Shown here piece by piece: positions 28,351 through 42,700 of a DNA stretch of 64,000 nt. The DNA comes from Acanthornis magna (lineage: Eukaryota; Chordata; Aves; Passeriformes; Acanthizidae), in assembly GCA_036785705.1 (NCBI GenBank), contig JAWUZG010000084.1, positions 16,815,501 through 16,879,500 of the forward strand, given 5' to 3'. The position numbers were made by a program, and so were the translations under genes. The notes under the pieces are model-generated. The model worked only from the letters and a program-made list of their open reading frames with translations. It was not told the origin of the DNA and did not search any database. The stretch's first letter is position 1. Each line of letters begins with the position of its first letter.

Positions 28351-28373
28351 AGACCAGACTTCAATTCTGGTCT
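28351..28373. repeat. 8 bp inverted repeat with 7 bp loop
   Basis: AGACCAGA and TCTGGTCT flank the loop CTTCAAT. There is no run of T after the stem and no RNA-gene context, so this may be chance. Confidence 0.5.
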
Positions 28374-29923
28374 GGCGCTTCTGTATTACAACTGCAACTC
28401 CACAAAGATTTGTGAATATGGGGTTTAAATACAGCTTAAAAACTAAAAACACAAACAAGAACTTGCCCTTTTTATGTGCTGTTCAAGTTATTTACTAAAT
28501 CTTGCTTAAGCTCTCATAAAGATAACACTCAAGACTTGTAAAGCATAAACTGAAAATCTGACTAAGTCTACTTATATTTTGCATGTCAAAAGTCAGTAGT
28601 CCATACTCAAATTTCATACCTATCTACACACACACACCAGCAGCATGGCATCACAACATGCTCAGACTGCAGCAAGGGCATGAAATCCATTGCATAAAGC
28701 AACCTTGTCAATGTGCAGATCCCAAGGATTATTTATGACTGCAGAGGCCAAGAGGAGAAGGAGACAAAGGAGATATTTAATCAGGTCAAAAGCAACAGAC
28801 TGCATTCAATCACACAGATACACAACCACCTTCTCCTCTCCCTACACCTTGCTTATTCTTTTCCATGAAAGCATATTCTGGGAGAATACAGTATGTTCAC
28901 TCCATAATATATGCACCAATCATATTTTATTTTTTAAAAGTTGGGCTAGTTTTCATTAATTTTCCAGTAAGTCAACAGCTGCATTATAGAAGATGCCTGT
29001 ATCCAGCATGCCTCAAAATAAAACAGAACCTCACCAAACCCCACCCTACACCCAACATTTCCATCCACCTCGTGCTGGCACCAGATATACTTAAAAGTAA
29101 TGGGCAGATGCACTCCATTGCTATATCATGGATTACAGAAGATAATCTATTGCAAATTCCTTCACTAGACCATGATGACAACAACAGCAGGATCCATCTA
29201 GATTTCCACATTGAAATTCAGGGAATTTCTTGTCTTCACCACTGGAACATCAACACTTTGCTTTTTCAGTTTTTCCCTTCTTCTACAGGTAAATTTTGTT
29301 GGTCAAAAAATGGTGACATGAACAGAGATTCAGCTAAGAACAGACCATAATAAAGGCAAAGACCATATAATATAACCTTAACCTTTTCACAATTCTTCTG
29401 GCATATCCAAAAAACCCAGTCTGATATTCCAGCCTTGGCTAGACTTGGGAGTTTCACTGCCATAGTGTAGTCCCAGCATGAAGTTTGTCCATGGAAATTT
29501 GCTCTTCCTCATACTTCCACTATCCTTATTTTTGGTACTCCTTTACAGACCCAGAAAGTCCTGCCCATCCCAACTCCAGCATACAAATATTTTAAACCCA
29601 AAATGCAGCATATACCTGATACCTGCTTTGTTATTTGCACTCCATTCATAATAGCCATTGCAAGAAAATGGTGATATGAATGCAGATGAAGAGTGATGCA
29701 CGTCATTTCCCCTCCCCACATTCACAAATGTTTCCCCATTTTCCCAAGGAAAGTGAGGGAAGGAGGGAAAGCTACAATGACAGCCTACAGAATTAAAACA
29801 CAGTTTATGTGTTGCTCATGATACCACCATCACAAGCAAGCAGACTCCTCACTGATTTGTAGAGAGAGTGAGGAAGATGTTAAACTTACAGCAAGTGTAG
29901 CATTGCAGGAACAAGGAAGATAC

Positions 29924-29940
29924 TTTTTTTTTTTTTTTTT
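29924..29940. repeat. poly(T) run, 17 bp
   Basis: Seventeen consecutive T on the plus strand. It could be the tail of an old minus-strand retrocopy, but I recognise nothing attached to it. Confidence 0.8.
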
Positions 29941-31924
29941 GGTCAAGGCAGAAGGACTTGAGGTTTCTGGACTGGAGGTTTTCTGTCTTCCTTTGAATTA
30001 CCTTTCGTGGTTTTCCTCACCATTGTTGCCCACAATACTAAAAAATGCAGAAGAAATCCATTCTGCAAAGCTTCCCCATCAAAACTTCTTCACAGGGAAG
30101 CCCCTTGCTCTTCTTCCCCTCTCCTAAACACTCAGGTCATTGATTAGGCCTCTTTTATTTTGAAGACTCTAGTAGATACCAACACAGTAGTAGATTTATA
30201 TTTTGCATTAACCACCCAGAAGGAAAAAATAGTGTAAGACTTTTTAAAATTACCAAGTCTAATTGCTTAACTTTACCTCCTCTAGAACCACCATAGTAAA
30301 GAACCAGCCTCCCAACTAGGCTGGAAAAACGGGGGAAAAAATGTAAAAAAGGAAACAAAAGAGAAGGAAAAAAATCTTAAATACAACTGAATACTCAGTA
30401 AAATTAACTACTGCATGAAGTAGGGCTAAAACACCAAAATCTACCTTTAGAGGTTGGTCTAAACATACAATACAGGACAGTAAATAACAAAGTCCTTTCC
30501 TGTGTTGACTGCCATATACAGGAGCTATCCGTCTATCCAAACTTTCATTGGTTATCTTTTTTACGCTTAAGGCAAAATAGGGAAACCAAACCTTGAATCC
30601 TGTTCATCTGGCTGCTGAAATAATTAAGCAAAGACAGTCAAGTGATGAACAGGAGCAGTGTCAACAGTTACATTTTGTCCTGTGCTATTTATGCAGGGAA
30701 CAGATATTAGCAAAATGAGCGTTTTTCTGTCCTCACTGGAGGAACAGAAGTGATGTGATGAGAAGTCAATGAGCAACTCATTAGGGTTCATAATACACTT
30801 TAAACAGCACTGCATCAAGCATTATGATCCATTCTTCACATTAATTCAAAGTCCAAGAGAAGGTTTTATATTAAAAGGAAAAAAAACTATTAAAAAATGG
30901 ATGTTCTTAGCCAGCACAGTCTCCACTAATGAATTTGTTGACAAAAGCCTCTATTGGTTTCATTGCTGTTAGTTCCATAGTCAAGTGAGCCAGCTGGACT
31001 CTGTTCTGACTCATGCAGCTTCATATCTAATTAAGTTTCATTTATGAAATCAAACTCCTCCAGTGGTTATAACCTTGCTGGAGACAGAGGGTCATTAACT
31101 TGCAAAAAACTTTTTACTGGTATGTGTGATAAAGAAAAATACCTACTTTTTCTGTCACTTTTCAAAGCAAATATGCAATACTAGGTCATTTAACCCAGTC
31201 ATTCTGTGACCTGAATTATCCCTTAATAATTATATAGCTCCTATATTGCTCTCTCCCAGATATTTATTTTGGCACCATAGTTGGTCCTTGCTTTATTTAT
31301 TCAGGAGCTGTTATTCTGATAATTGAAGAGGTAATAGAAGGCATTAATGAAAGAAGTAAAGGTGCATTCGTTTTCTGAAATACTGTGAAAGGTCCTAGTT
31401 CTCAATTCAATAGAAATAAAAAGGCAGAAATTTACATATATTTGCACTATAATCTGTACAAATCAGCTTTCACTTATATTTCTGGAGTCAGTATTGGAAA
31501 AGTAGTTTTAAATTCGAACTGGAAACTTTTATTGTGCATGTGTGACCACAAGCAAATGAATATGTTTCTAATGAAAAAGTCTTTCTTTCTTTTTTTTCAA
31601 ATGAGTGATAATCACAGTAACAACACAAATTTACTAACTTTTTAATTCTCATTCCTGAATTTCTTAACCAGGAAACAGTAGAAAAATAATTGATGGCTAA
31701 ATGTGCACATTATTTACTGTAAAAATAAATTAGTTCTGATATCTACCAGAGAAAGAAAAGAGGCAGGTGATAAAAAAATTACAAACAGTCAATGAAATCC
31801 CATATTTTAAAATAAATTTTATCAAGTTCTCCACAATGCCTCGTGTGCTGCCATCTTCAATACTGTATTGGGGAAAAAAATGATGAAAAACTCCAGAGTT
31901 GTCAAGTTTTTAGAATTATAAATA

Positions 31925-31981
31925 AGGGGGAAGAAAAAAAAATGGGAGGGAAAAGGGGAAGGGAAAGGGGAAGGGGAGAGA
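31925..31981. repeat. polypurine (G/A) tract
   Basis: The plus strand is almost pure purine, with repeated GGGGAA/GGGAAA units (about 31944-31980). Near mirror symmetry gives it triplex (H-DNA) potential. Translated on the minus strand it gives a meaningless serine/phenylalanine/proline-rich frame. Confidence 0.85.
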
Positions 31982-32098
31982 TCAGAAAAAAAGAAGTTTG
32001 CCATGGCATTTAACCCAAAGCCTATTCTTAAGTCTTTTGTCCTGAAGATTATTAACTAAGTCAGCTATCAGAGGTTACCATTTTTAATGAATTTCAAC

Positions 32099-32116
32099 AG
32101 CATTTTAAAAAATGCT
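32099..32116. repeat. 8 bp inverted repeat with 2 bp spacer
   Basis: AGCATTTT, AA, AAAATGCT. This near-perfect palindrome in AT-rich DNA has no associated feature. Confidence 0.5.
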
Positions 32117-35100
32117 ACGAGTAATTGCTAAATTTTGTTCCTTCCAATGCCCTTGCTGATGAAGTTTTTCACAAGTAAAATATTTCACTTTCTTTTAGTT
32201 TCACCATGTTCAAAATTAAGGTGCCTACACTGAAGCACAACTATTATGAAGATAAATTAATCTACAAACAACTTCAGAGGTCTGATGTTCACATTCCACT
32301 TGAAACATCTTGCTAGGTTATCTTACCATCCTTTCCTAAGTATGCATCAATTTTTTTAAAAGCCTATAGATCTTTGAAGGAATATTGATAAAGGATAGGT
32401 TTCTTTATTATTATTTTTTAATTCCCTCCAGAGTATTAGCTGAAGATCAAATATAATTTGTGGCAATAAGAGGACTTAATCTCAAAACCATATACTTTAC
32501 ATTTTATCAGCATAATCCTTTTATATCCCAGGCTAAACATAGACATTAAAGTCATCTACTAATTAATCACAGATTAATGACAACGCACATATCTGACTGA
32601 GCTGAAAGACCAGCCGATATACTCACATATTCTTTATCACCTTTTCACAGTCAGTTCCAAGAACCACCGACTCTTGCTAAGATCTCGAGAAGTTTAAAGA
32701 CTCCATCTTATGACTGACATATGTACAAGTGAAAATACTATGTCCAAATGTATTAGTAACTTTTATAAGCTTTAGGTAAGTCATGGCATGGTATGTCATC
32801 ATGCAGGAAGCATGAACTCAATCAGGAATCTGAATTATGCCTGACTTTTATGTATTTTTATTTTAATTAATATTATCACCATTACACATAATTTCCTCTG
32901 AAAGTAACATGTCCCTCTTTGGTCTTAATAAATTCCTACTGTTTGATGCAGACTAATTAGACCAAGTACCCACTTTAATACTTCAAATAAGCAGCTACAT
33001 CTTATGGTTTAGTGATAAGGAATATCCAGAGGCACTAAAAATGTTCTTACAATTGCAACAGAGCTGTTTGTACGAGCGCCAATTTACCTTGCTTCGCTAA
33101 TGTCTCTGAACAAGTTTCATGATTTGTTTCATGATTTTTCTCTTTTATTGTAAGGTTTTCACTCTCTACAAGGTAGGACATTAGAAAAATACCTTTTAAA
33201 GGTATATTTAAACTATGAATACTATAAGCAGCTTACCTTTTTCTTTAAATACATTGAACAAACCTTGTCTTAAATCATATACTATGACAGCAAAAATTAG
33301 AAAGCGTACCACAGTACAGGTATTGGGGTGAGAAATATGTATACTGGGAAAGGCTAGCAATAGATTAGCTACAGAAAGGAAAGATGATCTAACTAGAGAT
33401 AAGGACTACAAAGATCTGTATTTAATGACAGAGCTGCTTTGAAGATAATTTAGCCACGAACTGACACAGTTTGAACTTGGAGAAATTGCTTTTAAGATAG
33501 AATCACTGACATCAAGAATAGTCCTGAAATACTCTTGGCACCCAGGGCTCTTGGGAGAGGACTGTGTTCAGCCCCAGACTGCTGTGAGAGCTGCATGGGC
33601 TCCTTCTAAGCATCCAGGCACCAAGCAACCTGAAGAGACCAACAGCTCCAGCTTGGGAATTTGGCTTAGCTAGGTGAGAAGCTAGAAGTACAGATGATTC
33701 TGTATTTGGGAAGGGACCTGGGCATTACTGCCAGCAGAACATACAGGGCTCTGGTATGTGTTTCAGGAGACCTGTAAGCTGAGAAGGAAGGAAGCATTGC
33801 TCAAGGCACTAGCAGAACAGGGTGTGTCAAAAGCACCAGCCATGAGGACTGCTGGGTGAGGCCAGATTCTTCACTAGCTCATTATGTTACAATTGCCAGA
33901 AAACACTAGCACTCGGTTTAGTCTTTAGTCTGGTGTAACAAAGTTTATTCCTGCTTAACCAAGCGATCAAAGTAGCTCACAAGGTGAGGCTGAAGCAATT
34001 CCTCCAAATTTATTACAGACCAAGGCACAGAATTACCTATAGTTGGTATATTTCAAGAAGGGACCAGCTTTTGAAGTTGCAATCCTGTGGTGTTGGAAGT
34101 CAGTTTTTACCCAGACATTCTGCATTAGAACTGCTGTTGGGGATTCCATTTTCCAGACACCGTAGAATGATAGCATTATATTTCCCATCATTTTGGATGG
34201 TAACAAGTCAGTTACCCCTATGATAGCAGCAGTGATTACTTAGATAACCTACTGGTGAGAGAAGCAATGGTAAGGTTAGTTACTGACTAAGTCATCATAC
34301 ACTAAAAATCACTAGACAAGCTTTTTTTAGGAAGGCAATAGTATTTTCCTAATTAAGGCATCTTAAATTATTTCTGATAGTCACAGTTGACATTCCAAAT
34401 GAGGAATCCCACAATGCTCTGCCTGATCTGTTTACACCACCAAGTGGGATAGAAAAATAAATGAGCAACTTGGACACCTGTGTCACAAACGTAAACACTT
34501 CAAAAGACTCTTTTTGCCAGCACCAGTAGAGAACCATTGGTGCTTCTGAAGCAGAGAAACTTGTTGCACTCAAAGAAACCAAACTCAGCAAGATATAATT
34601 AATATTCAGATGCCTTGAGCACAAGCATAAGCAAACTAAAACAGCACAACCAGCAAGAACTGATAAGTACCGTGTGACATTGTTACACCACTAATTACAG
34701 AACCAGCAGCCAGCCTTTCTAACCAAGCTAAAAATAAATAGAATTAATTGCAAAGGGGTAAACAGAGACTTATTGTGGAGTTACACAAATAACATAGAGT
34801 AAGACATATGCAAGTAGAAAGATCTGTAAGGTAATGAAAAATGTCAGTCAGGAAAGATGTTCTGCTGAATTATTTTGGATTTACTATACAAATGGGAAAG
34901 ATGTTTAGTGAAGCCAGCCAACGAGACCATATTCTCACTTTGTGAAGGGTGTTAAAACTGATCTCTTTGTTTTTCTAGCCATTCCCACTGCGGCACCATG
35001 ACACACACATTCTTGATACCAGAACTGTTTTAATGCAGAAATTCCTGATAAAGGGTAAACTTCTTCATGAAGCAGCATAGCAACAAAAAGCATCAAACTG

Positions 35101-35394
35101 CATGGAAAAGATGTGAGTAAAAGAGTTAAGAAATCATTTACTCTGGACTGAAAAACATTCATCTTTATTTGTGCCTCCAAATGATCCCACATAAAGGAAA
35201 AATACTCACTCTATTGCCTGACAGATGTTAAAGTCCATGATCAGGCTGTGGCAGATCCAGATTCAAAGTGCTGCTCTGTCTCAATCAGACCAGAGATTGC
35301 CTGGATTCCCTGAGATATCCCAAGCCAATAAACTACTCAACAGACTAAAAACACAGACTTTGTATTTCTCTCAAAGGTGTTGACAAAGTGGTTT

Positions 35395-35411
35395 AAAAAA
35401 AAAAAAAAAAA
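35395..35411. repeat. poly(A) run, 17 bp
   Basis: Seventeen consecutive A followed by ACAACCAACC. I recognise no retrocopy upstream of it. Confidence 0.8.
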
Positions 35412-36660
35412 CAACCAACCAAATTCCATCAAAACTTTTTACTTAACTAAAACGTTGTATAGAAAAAGTTCATGCAATTTCTAAATGAAAACAGAAACAT
35501 TAAGTACTCTCCACTAAAGGTAACTGATTCGTAGTGGTTACTCAGTGCAAATGGGTAGAGAGAAGCTTCAGACCACTTACAGTATGGGTTTTCATCAACT
35601 GAAGATTTTCTGACTCAAAGCCTGTGCAATATATTTAGTGTGCTTGATACTTAGTGTATATTTTATGGAGTTATATACTGAGAGATAATTAGGTAGACAG
35701 TTTACTCTGATTTTTTTTCATTCAGAAGTAGTTAGAATTTAACAATCTCTCATGACAACTGCACAAATTAAGTGTTACAAGTCCTTTCTTATCCCTTCCA
35801 TATACAGGAAGTTTCCAAATAGCCCAAAAGAATCAATATTGAAAAGGAATACAGTGAGAATTGGTACTAAAAGTGAAAAAAGTTGTCTTATAAAGGATGA
35901 AGCTGTACTAAAATGTGCAAAAACCCTTTTTTTTTTCCTTTGCTATGAACGGAATTTTATTATGAACTGATCTGGTCTAAACCTGCTGAGCAATAGGACT
36001 TGACAAAACATATCAAGCAAATTGTCAAACCACCTCTCACTCCAGTGAGAGAAATTGGCCTGAATCCCAGCGCAAGGATAGCTAAGGCAGTGAATACGAG
36101 GACAGCTTATGACTTTAAACTTATTAACCCACATTAAACAGACTGGAAGACACAAGGATTGGTTATTTTCTCCTAGGAATTTTGCAAGGATGAGACACTT
36201 TGGGACCCTTTTTTTAGAATGTATTTTTGTAAGGCAAAAACATCACTAACACAGTGAACATATCAAGCCACTGGGGCTACCAACATCCATGTGCATCTCT
36301 CATCAGGTATAGTTTGGAGGGAAACCAATAAGCAGACATTGGTGAAGAAAACCCTTGTGCGTTTCAATGAATATTCATTACATCCTCTAATTTATTATCA
36401 TGTTTACAGCCAAAACTGCAGAGCAAATTACATTCTACATAAGGTCCCGAGGGGGTTTTCATTTCCACAGCTTGGACTGGTACCAAAATAAAGCACATTA
36501 GAGAGAAATTGTAAAGAGAACCATTAATATTTAATGGACTACTAACAGCAGTACTCCTCATGACAAAGTCACAGGGCAGAGGAGGGAAGGATCATTCAGA
36601 ACTTTGCTCCACAAAATTCTTCTCATTAAGCAAACTGAATTCAAACTGACAAACAGGTGG

Positions 36661-36770
36661 CTTTCCAAACAAAAACAAACAAACAAAAAAGAAAACCAAA
36701 ATAAATCCTCTCCACCCCCAATAACAAAAAACTAAAACCCACACACAAGAAAAAATGAAAGAACAACCAC
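36661..36770. repeat. A/C-rich low-complexity tract
   Basis: AAAC-type units and C/A-rich sequence are nearly free of G and T on the plus strand. The hydrophobic minus-strand frames across it (36592-36883) are artefacts of this composition. Confidence 0.8.
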
Positions 36771-39700
36771 TCAACATTAAGCAGAAATAAACACTGAAAA
36801 TTGGACCCAAGAGATAACAGACAGTGCAAAGGAGAAATTAGCTTGTTATAGGAATAGAACAAAATTTGAAACTGCCCATGCACACAGAGGAAGTATCATA
36901 TGGAGAAAACCCAAAATAATCAGTGGCTGGCAAATGTAAACAAGTCAATGAACATGACAACTCTGAAATTTCCATTTCCTAGCACAGGAAAAACTTCAAA
37001 CTGCCAGTCCAAGAGACTGGAATTAAAACACAGGAAAAAGCAAGTGTCCAGCAGCCAGCAGAACTTTCACAGCACTAGCACAGATGGTATAAACTTGTAA
37101 CATCTCTCTAGTGATTCAAGCAGGATGGCTGCAGCAGCACAGTCACCGCAGATGGCATGACAGATAAGGATACTCACACTGGTCGAGAGTAATTTTCAAA
37201 AATGAAAGTAGATAGAGTAAGGTCACTTAAACCAGCAGTTTCTTCTCTTCCTGTTCATCAAAGCAAATGAGGAAATTCCAATTACTGTTCCTCTAACACC
37301 TGGTAAAGTAATAGTCATGCCAATACAGTTGTGCTTTCAGATTGCAACTACAGCTCTAATGCAGCCTCTTGAGCACTGACCAGTGACCACTGTTTATCAC
37401 CTAGTGGACAAGCTCCTTCCCATAGAAAAATTCTTTGTCCCTATTCCATTACTCCTGCACTGGGTATTTTAAATAACTTGATCCTTCGGACTGCCTGATC
37501 CTGCAAAAACAGACTCAGGCATGGTTTTTTCATACTTGCTTAATTCAATCTTCCAATTATTCCATTCAAATTAATTTTGAGATACCATTAGAAGTTTTCA
37601 TCAATAGTTCCTTGTCTCTTTTCCATCTACTTTTTACCGTTCTGTGGAAAGAATGAGACTGGGAAGAGCAGAAAACATTCTAAATTGAGTCAGTCTAAAT
37701 AGCAATTAATTTAAGTGAAAATACCTTCTAGGCAGAGATCAGAATTCATATCATGTTTCTGTCTTAGCTTTTTAATATTTTCTCTAGGAAGTAGTTTTCC
37801 AAACTACATTTGGTTTAGGTACCAGCTGGTACAGTTGGCAGGGGAACTAACAAAGAGAGCTACAAATAAAGACACAGAGGTCAACACCAATTAAGCAATG
37901 TAGGTCTTTTTCTTTTTTGTCATACCTTTTTCTGATCATACAATAAAACCGTAACTTCTTTGAAAGAGGATTAACCATGAGGGCGTTTGCTACATTAACC
38001 TTTTCATTGAATGTTCCAGAGCATCATTATGCTATTTTGTGCTTGAAGTGTTCTTCCAGAAAGCATTTAATCGCATAAATGTATTTAAATTCTGACCTAT
38101 GTTCAGTAAAAATAACACAATAAATCCCAAAACAATATGTTGAGCTTTTCTAGTCACAGAAATGTGTTTTGTTCTTGAAAATAATTGTTTTAAAAGAAAA
38201 CAACATAAATACAAAATAAAGATTGTAAAATCACTTGAAGTAAATCAGTTTTAGATTTAGAAAAAACACCAGGTGGAGTCAGGAGTAAATGTCCTATCAA
38301 TTTTCATCACTGAGATACTAACAGAGACAACTTTATCAGATCCCCAAAATTATGGCTTTCAATTTTTATATTACAGGGCCTTTACATTGAATCCTACCCT
38401 TTATTATGAACTTTAGGGCCATAGGGGCCTTTTACTGAGGCCACTTTTATAGCAATTTCTCAGCTGGACCTATCCTTTTTCACCCAAACCCCAAAAGTCA
38501 AAGAGTGTTTCTCTGGCCAAAGCAACTACTACAGACCAGAGCCTGAAGAACTGCTAATTCAAAAGCTGCAACAAGAAAAAACTCAGTTTAAAATGCTAAG
38601 AAAGATGTTTTTCTTGAGAAGAGCTGGGAGTAAATGAGCAATTGTGCCAAGCAGGAATGCTTTAGCATTAAGAGACAAGAGGTGCCAGACAAAAGTAGTT
38701 CATCCCTAGGCAGAGGAGATTAAACTCCCAGGTTCCCTGGGGTTTATAGACACCAGCCAATAGAGCTGCCTGTGTTCATTCCAAGTCAGAAAACTTCTTT
38801 GCTCCACAGACTTTAAAAGCACATGGTATGGAGCCAATTAAAAGATACAAGAGACTCAAACCTGCAACTCCTCTAAATCATGAGCTGGAGAACAGGTGCA
38901 CACCTGAGATATTCTCCTGGAAAGAAACAGGTGGCAGTGGACAGCCAGCAGCCAGCATGGGAATCAGCATTCAGTTTGAGCTTCACAAACCCAGCCAAAA
39001 AATATGAATAATGCAGGAAAATGAGAAAATTCAAGACAGCGGATTAGACCATTCATCTTTAACCTTGTAATTATCTTTCCTTCTGAATAATAATTTTTGG
39101 AAGGGGAAAGAACTAGTGAGTAAGTATACCCAGCTCCTCAGACAGCCTCACACAAGTGAGATGTAAGTAACTAACTTAAATCTTGGGGAATTACCTTTGT
39201 GTAAATGCACAGTTGTGATGAAGATAAACTGGACTCAGTAGAAGAGGCATCAGATGTCATTACTGAATCTGATTAGAACCAATTATTAGAGCGAGTCACA
39301 AGGAACATGGTAACTTTTAGAAATAAACTGGTTTCCCAATAAAACACCAGTATATCAAACTCTCCAATTATAACTGATCAGCAGTAAGTTAATATACAGA
39401 AATACAGCCCTTCAGAGTGAAAATCTCATTTGCCATTCACTTTAGAAAGGTATAGCACACACAAGGAATGTTCATGGATAAGGTGGTGTTCTTGGGTGAA
39501 AAATATATTCTTGGGAGAGCTACACAAATCTAGGTCAAGGTTAAGAGTTGGAAAAGTGTTTGGAAACAGATATAGAATAGAGGTCTTTTTCTAGCTCCAC
39601 ATTTCACTGTGATTGAAAACAGTCTGATGTAGCCTGACTACTGCTACAGAGGGGGACACAGTAGAATTGGATATTGAATCACAGATAGCTGTACAGGGAA

Positions 39701-42700
39701 GGCTCACAGTGTTCAACCCCAGCTGAGTACGCGTGGAGGACAAACTGTGATTAATGTCCAAAGTCAAAGCTGACAGCAGCTATTACAGAGTGGATTACAC
39801 AGAAACCTAACGTAATATTACCAGACATCACCCTCAATCAAGCCTCTCTCCTGAACAAAGTGATCAACACTAATCCCATTGCCATGCTATTATATTAGTA
39901 GACTCATAAGCTTTCCATTCTCCCACACCACTTAAACGTACAAAGATGATGGCTCCTGGCCTCTTGGAACACCACAAGTTCAGACTTTTCTGAACATTGC
40001 TGAAGGTTCTAAAGATTCATTCTCTTGGAACAATCCTAGCTAACAATATAGCCCTCAACACCTACAGCTGAGAAACCATGCAGATGTCAGCAATGGATGC
40101 CCTGAGCTAGCACATCCTTGCACATCAACATGACAACTGCATTATAAACACTATTTTTTACATCACACATGCTTAAGCAAGCAAAATGATTACAGTCACA
40201 TCACTCAATTGGCTAAATCTAAAGGAGAATTAATGCAAACAAGCTTTGGCAAAAAGATTTTATTCTGAGCTCCCAAATGGAAGTTTTATTATTTTGTCTG
40301 GTCACATGCCAAAACCCATCACAAAATGTACAGAAAACACATGGAAAATGTTCTGTAGCTAATATTGCCTAATGTGAGCTTGAATCAAATGTACCCAGAG
40401 TCCAAATGCAAAACATCTATAGCTCATAGACTTGTTCTGCTGCTTTTTTTTTTCCTCTTTTGATTTGTTTTTAACCATAAGATTACCATTTCAATTATAT
40501 TTAAGTACACTACAGAAGCAGCATTTACTAAGATCAAAATCTTTTCCTTGTTCTTCTTCAATTCTTTAGGCCACAATTAGGAGTTAATAGACTTAGGGAC
40601 TAGAATTCTTTAATTGTTTTTTCAACTTTTCAGATTTGTTTTGGCTTTTGAAATCACCCAACAAAAATTAGCAAATTAAACTTAGAATTATTTTTGTGAT
40701 ATATTTTAGAAAGAAAATGGAGGAGGTTAATACCAAACAGTTAATAGGTGCCATACTAGACATTCATGTTCATATCTTTACAAAACCAACTGCAAGACAC
40801 CAGTTGGCCGGCATGTAAAGATCAATTTAGAATCATTTAATTTTATTAGGTTAGACAACTAAGTTTTCCAACATACTTTAATTGATTTAAGGAAGTATCT
40901 CGTGCCACAAACATGATTCACCACACTCTAGATGTGTAAAAGACCCAATAGTATAAATTACTTAAGAGACGCAATCTTTTCCCTACCTTAACCCTACAGG
41001 AATAGGAGAAGGGACAGTACTACAGTTTAGGCCAGATGCTAAACTTTGAGCTAGACACATTTAGATGGCACAAATCACACCCTACACAGTTTTGATTTCA
41101 GTACTGATTGGCAGCTTCAGTCTTCAGCTCTTCTGCATCGCAAGCACCATACCATCTGTGTGTAATATTATCCACAGGGTGAAGTAGTTCAGTCACAAAA
41201 GCAAGGTACAGCAAGTTTGAAACGAACCTAACTGAAATAAACAGCTTAAGTAACTGGCACTTATTTCAAAGATTTATCCCTTACTGCATTAAGAAAAACA
41301 GTGAGAGGCATTAACACATTCTCTGCCATAAATACTTTAGAAAAACCCTCGTGATGCAGCACCAGCTGTGCTGAATATGCACTTAAATCAGTCTTTTACA
41401 GCATAGTTACTCCATAACATCATCACCAGGCACAAGAACCTCTTTGTCACAGCAATTTATCAGCTTCCAGCAGGCCCCTCCTTCCCAAGACAGCAAAGCC
41501 CAGAGTCCAAACTGCTGCCAAGTGCACAAGCACCTGCCTCAGCTGGGCTCTCCAAGGCAGGCTCAGCCCTCATTCAGGCTGAGCATCAGTTTGCCAAATG
41601 AATCCTGACATCTTGCCAGAGGGGAGGGCTCTTACATGCTCGCTTACATGCCGTCTCTTCTCCCGCATCTGCAAAACCTGCAGCTAGCCTAATGTCTCCA
41701 GCTGCTCCTACCTCTACTCCTCTCCCCAGCACTCAAGCACCCAGAGGGCACCTACTACGTCTGAACACATTTAATCAGAGAAAACTCAGTTCAAGTTGCT
41801 GCAAACAGAAAGGCATTCAAAACTCATTGGCTTCCAACAGATATTGGATCATCATAATGAAATGGAAAAAGAGCTAAGAGTTACATGAGTCTGCTACCCA
41901 TATTCTCACACTACCTGGTCTTTGGGACTTCTGTAACACCTCTACCACTATTTTTAGAGCCTACTAGAGCCTACTGCATATCCTTAAACCCTAAAAAAGG
42001 CTAAATATCCTTCTAACACAATCCTGCAGCTATGGTGTATGCTATCCAAAGTTAAGTTTCTCTTGTTAGTTTCCCTTAATTTATTACAAGGCAGCCTCTA
42101 CTATTTTGAGACCCTTACAGTTCAGGGTTTTCTAGCCATTCACTTGGTTCCCCAAAACAGTTTCCATAAGCACTCCCATATTCTCACCAGCAGTGTAACA
42201 TGGGAAAGGAGTAGAACACATGAAGTAGCTCCACACATGAAGACGAGTGAGTGCAGTAAAGATCTGCTATACCAATTCATCATATTGGCACATCTTTACA
42301 CTTTTAAATCCTGAAAGTTTTAACAGTGAATGGCAAGACACATATCAATCATTTTTTGTACTACAAGCATTTAGTTCATTGAGATTATGAGGAATGTTGA
42401 CCAACTCTCACTTCCCATGTCACAAGAGAGTGAGTTTGCTGCTGACACAGGTGGCTGAGATTGAGACCTCCACAGCAACACTCCAACTGTTTTCTCTGCC
42501 TTCAGCCCTGCAGAAAGGAATTTCTGTAAAGTTGCATTGATTAAGCCAAAGATTTGCTTGGACAGACTTTCGTCAGCTGTCAAGCATGGATGGGTATAAA
42601 TATTTATGAGGGCAGAAAAGCATACAAAAACCTAGTGGAGCTGTGAGACAAGCTTAAACAATGCCGTTTACAGCCCATTAACAGAGGTTGTGCTGTGTTT

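Larger units (their letters stand above)
18732..31924. other. gene-free AT-rich sequence
   Basis: The only recognisable items are the tandem repeat at 20.8 kb, the LINE remnant at 21.2 kb and homopolymer runs. The longest frames are 184 codons on the minus strand (27904-28458) and 161 codons on the plus strand (28865-29350). Both lack any motif I recognise. Confidence 0.45.

Noticed and set aside
42371..42583. 70-codon minus-strand frame that looks exon-like
   Set aside because: An acceptor-like CAG lies just upstream, but no donor, homology or partner exon could be found.
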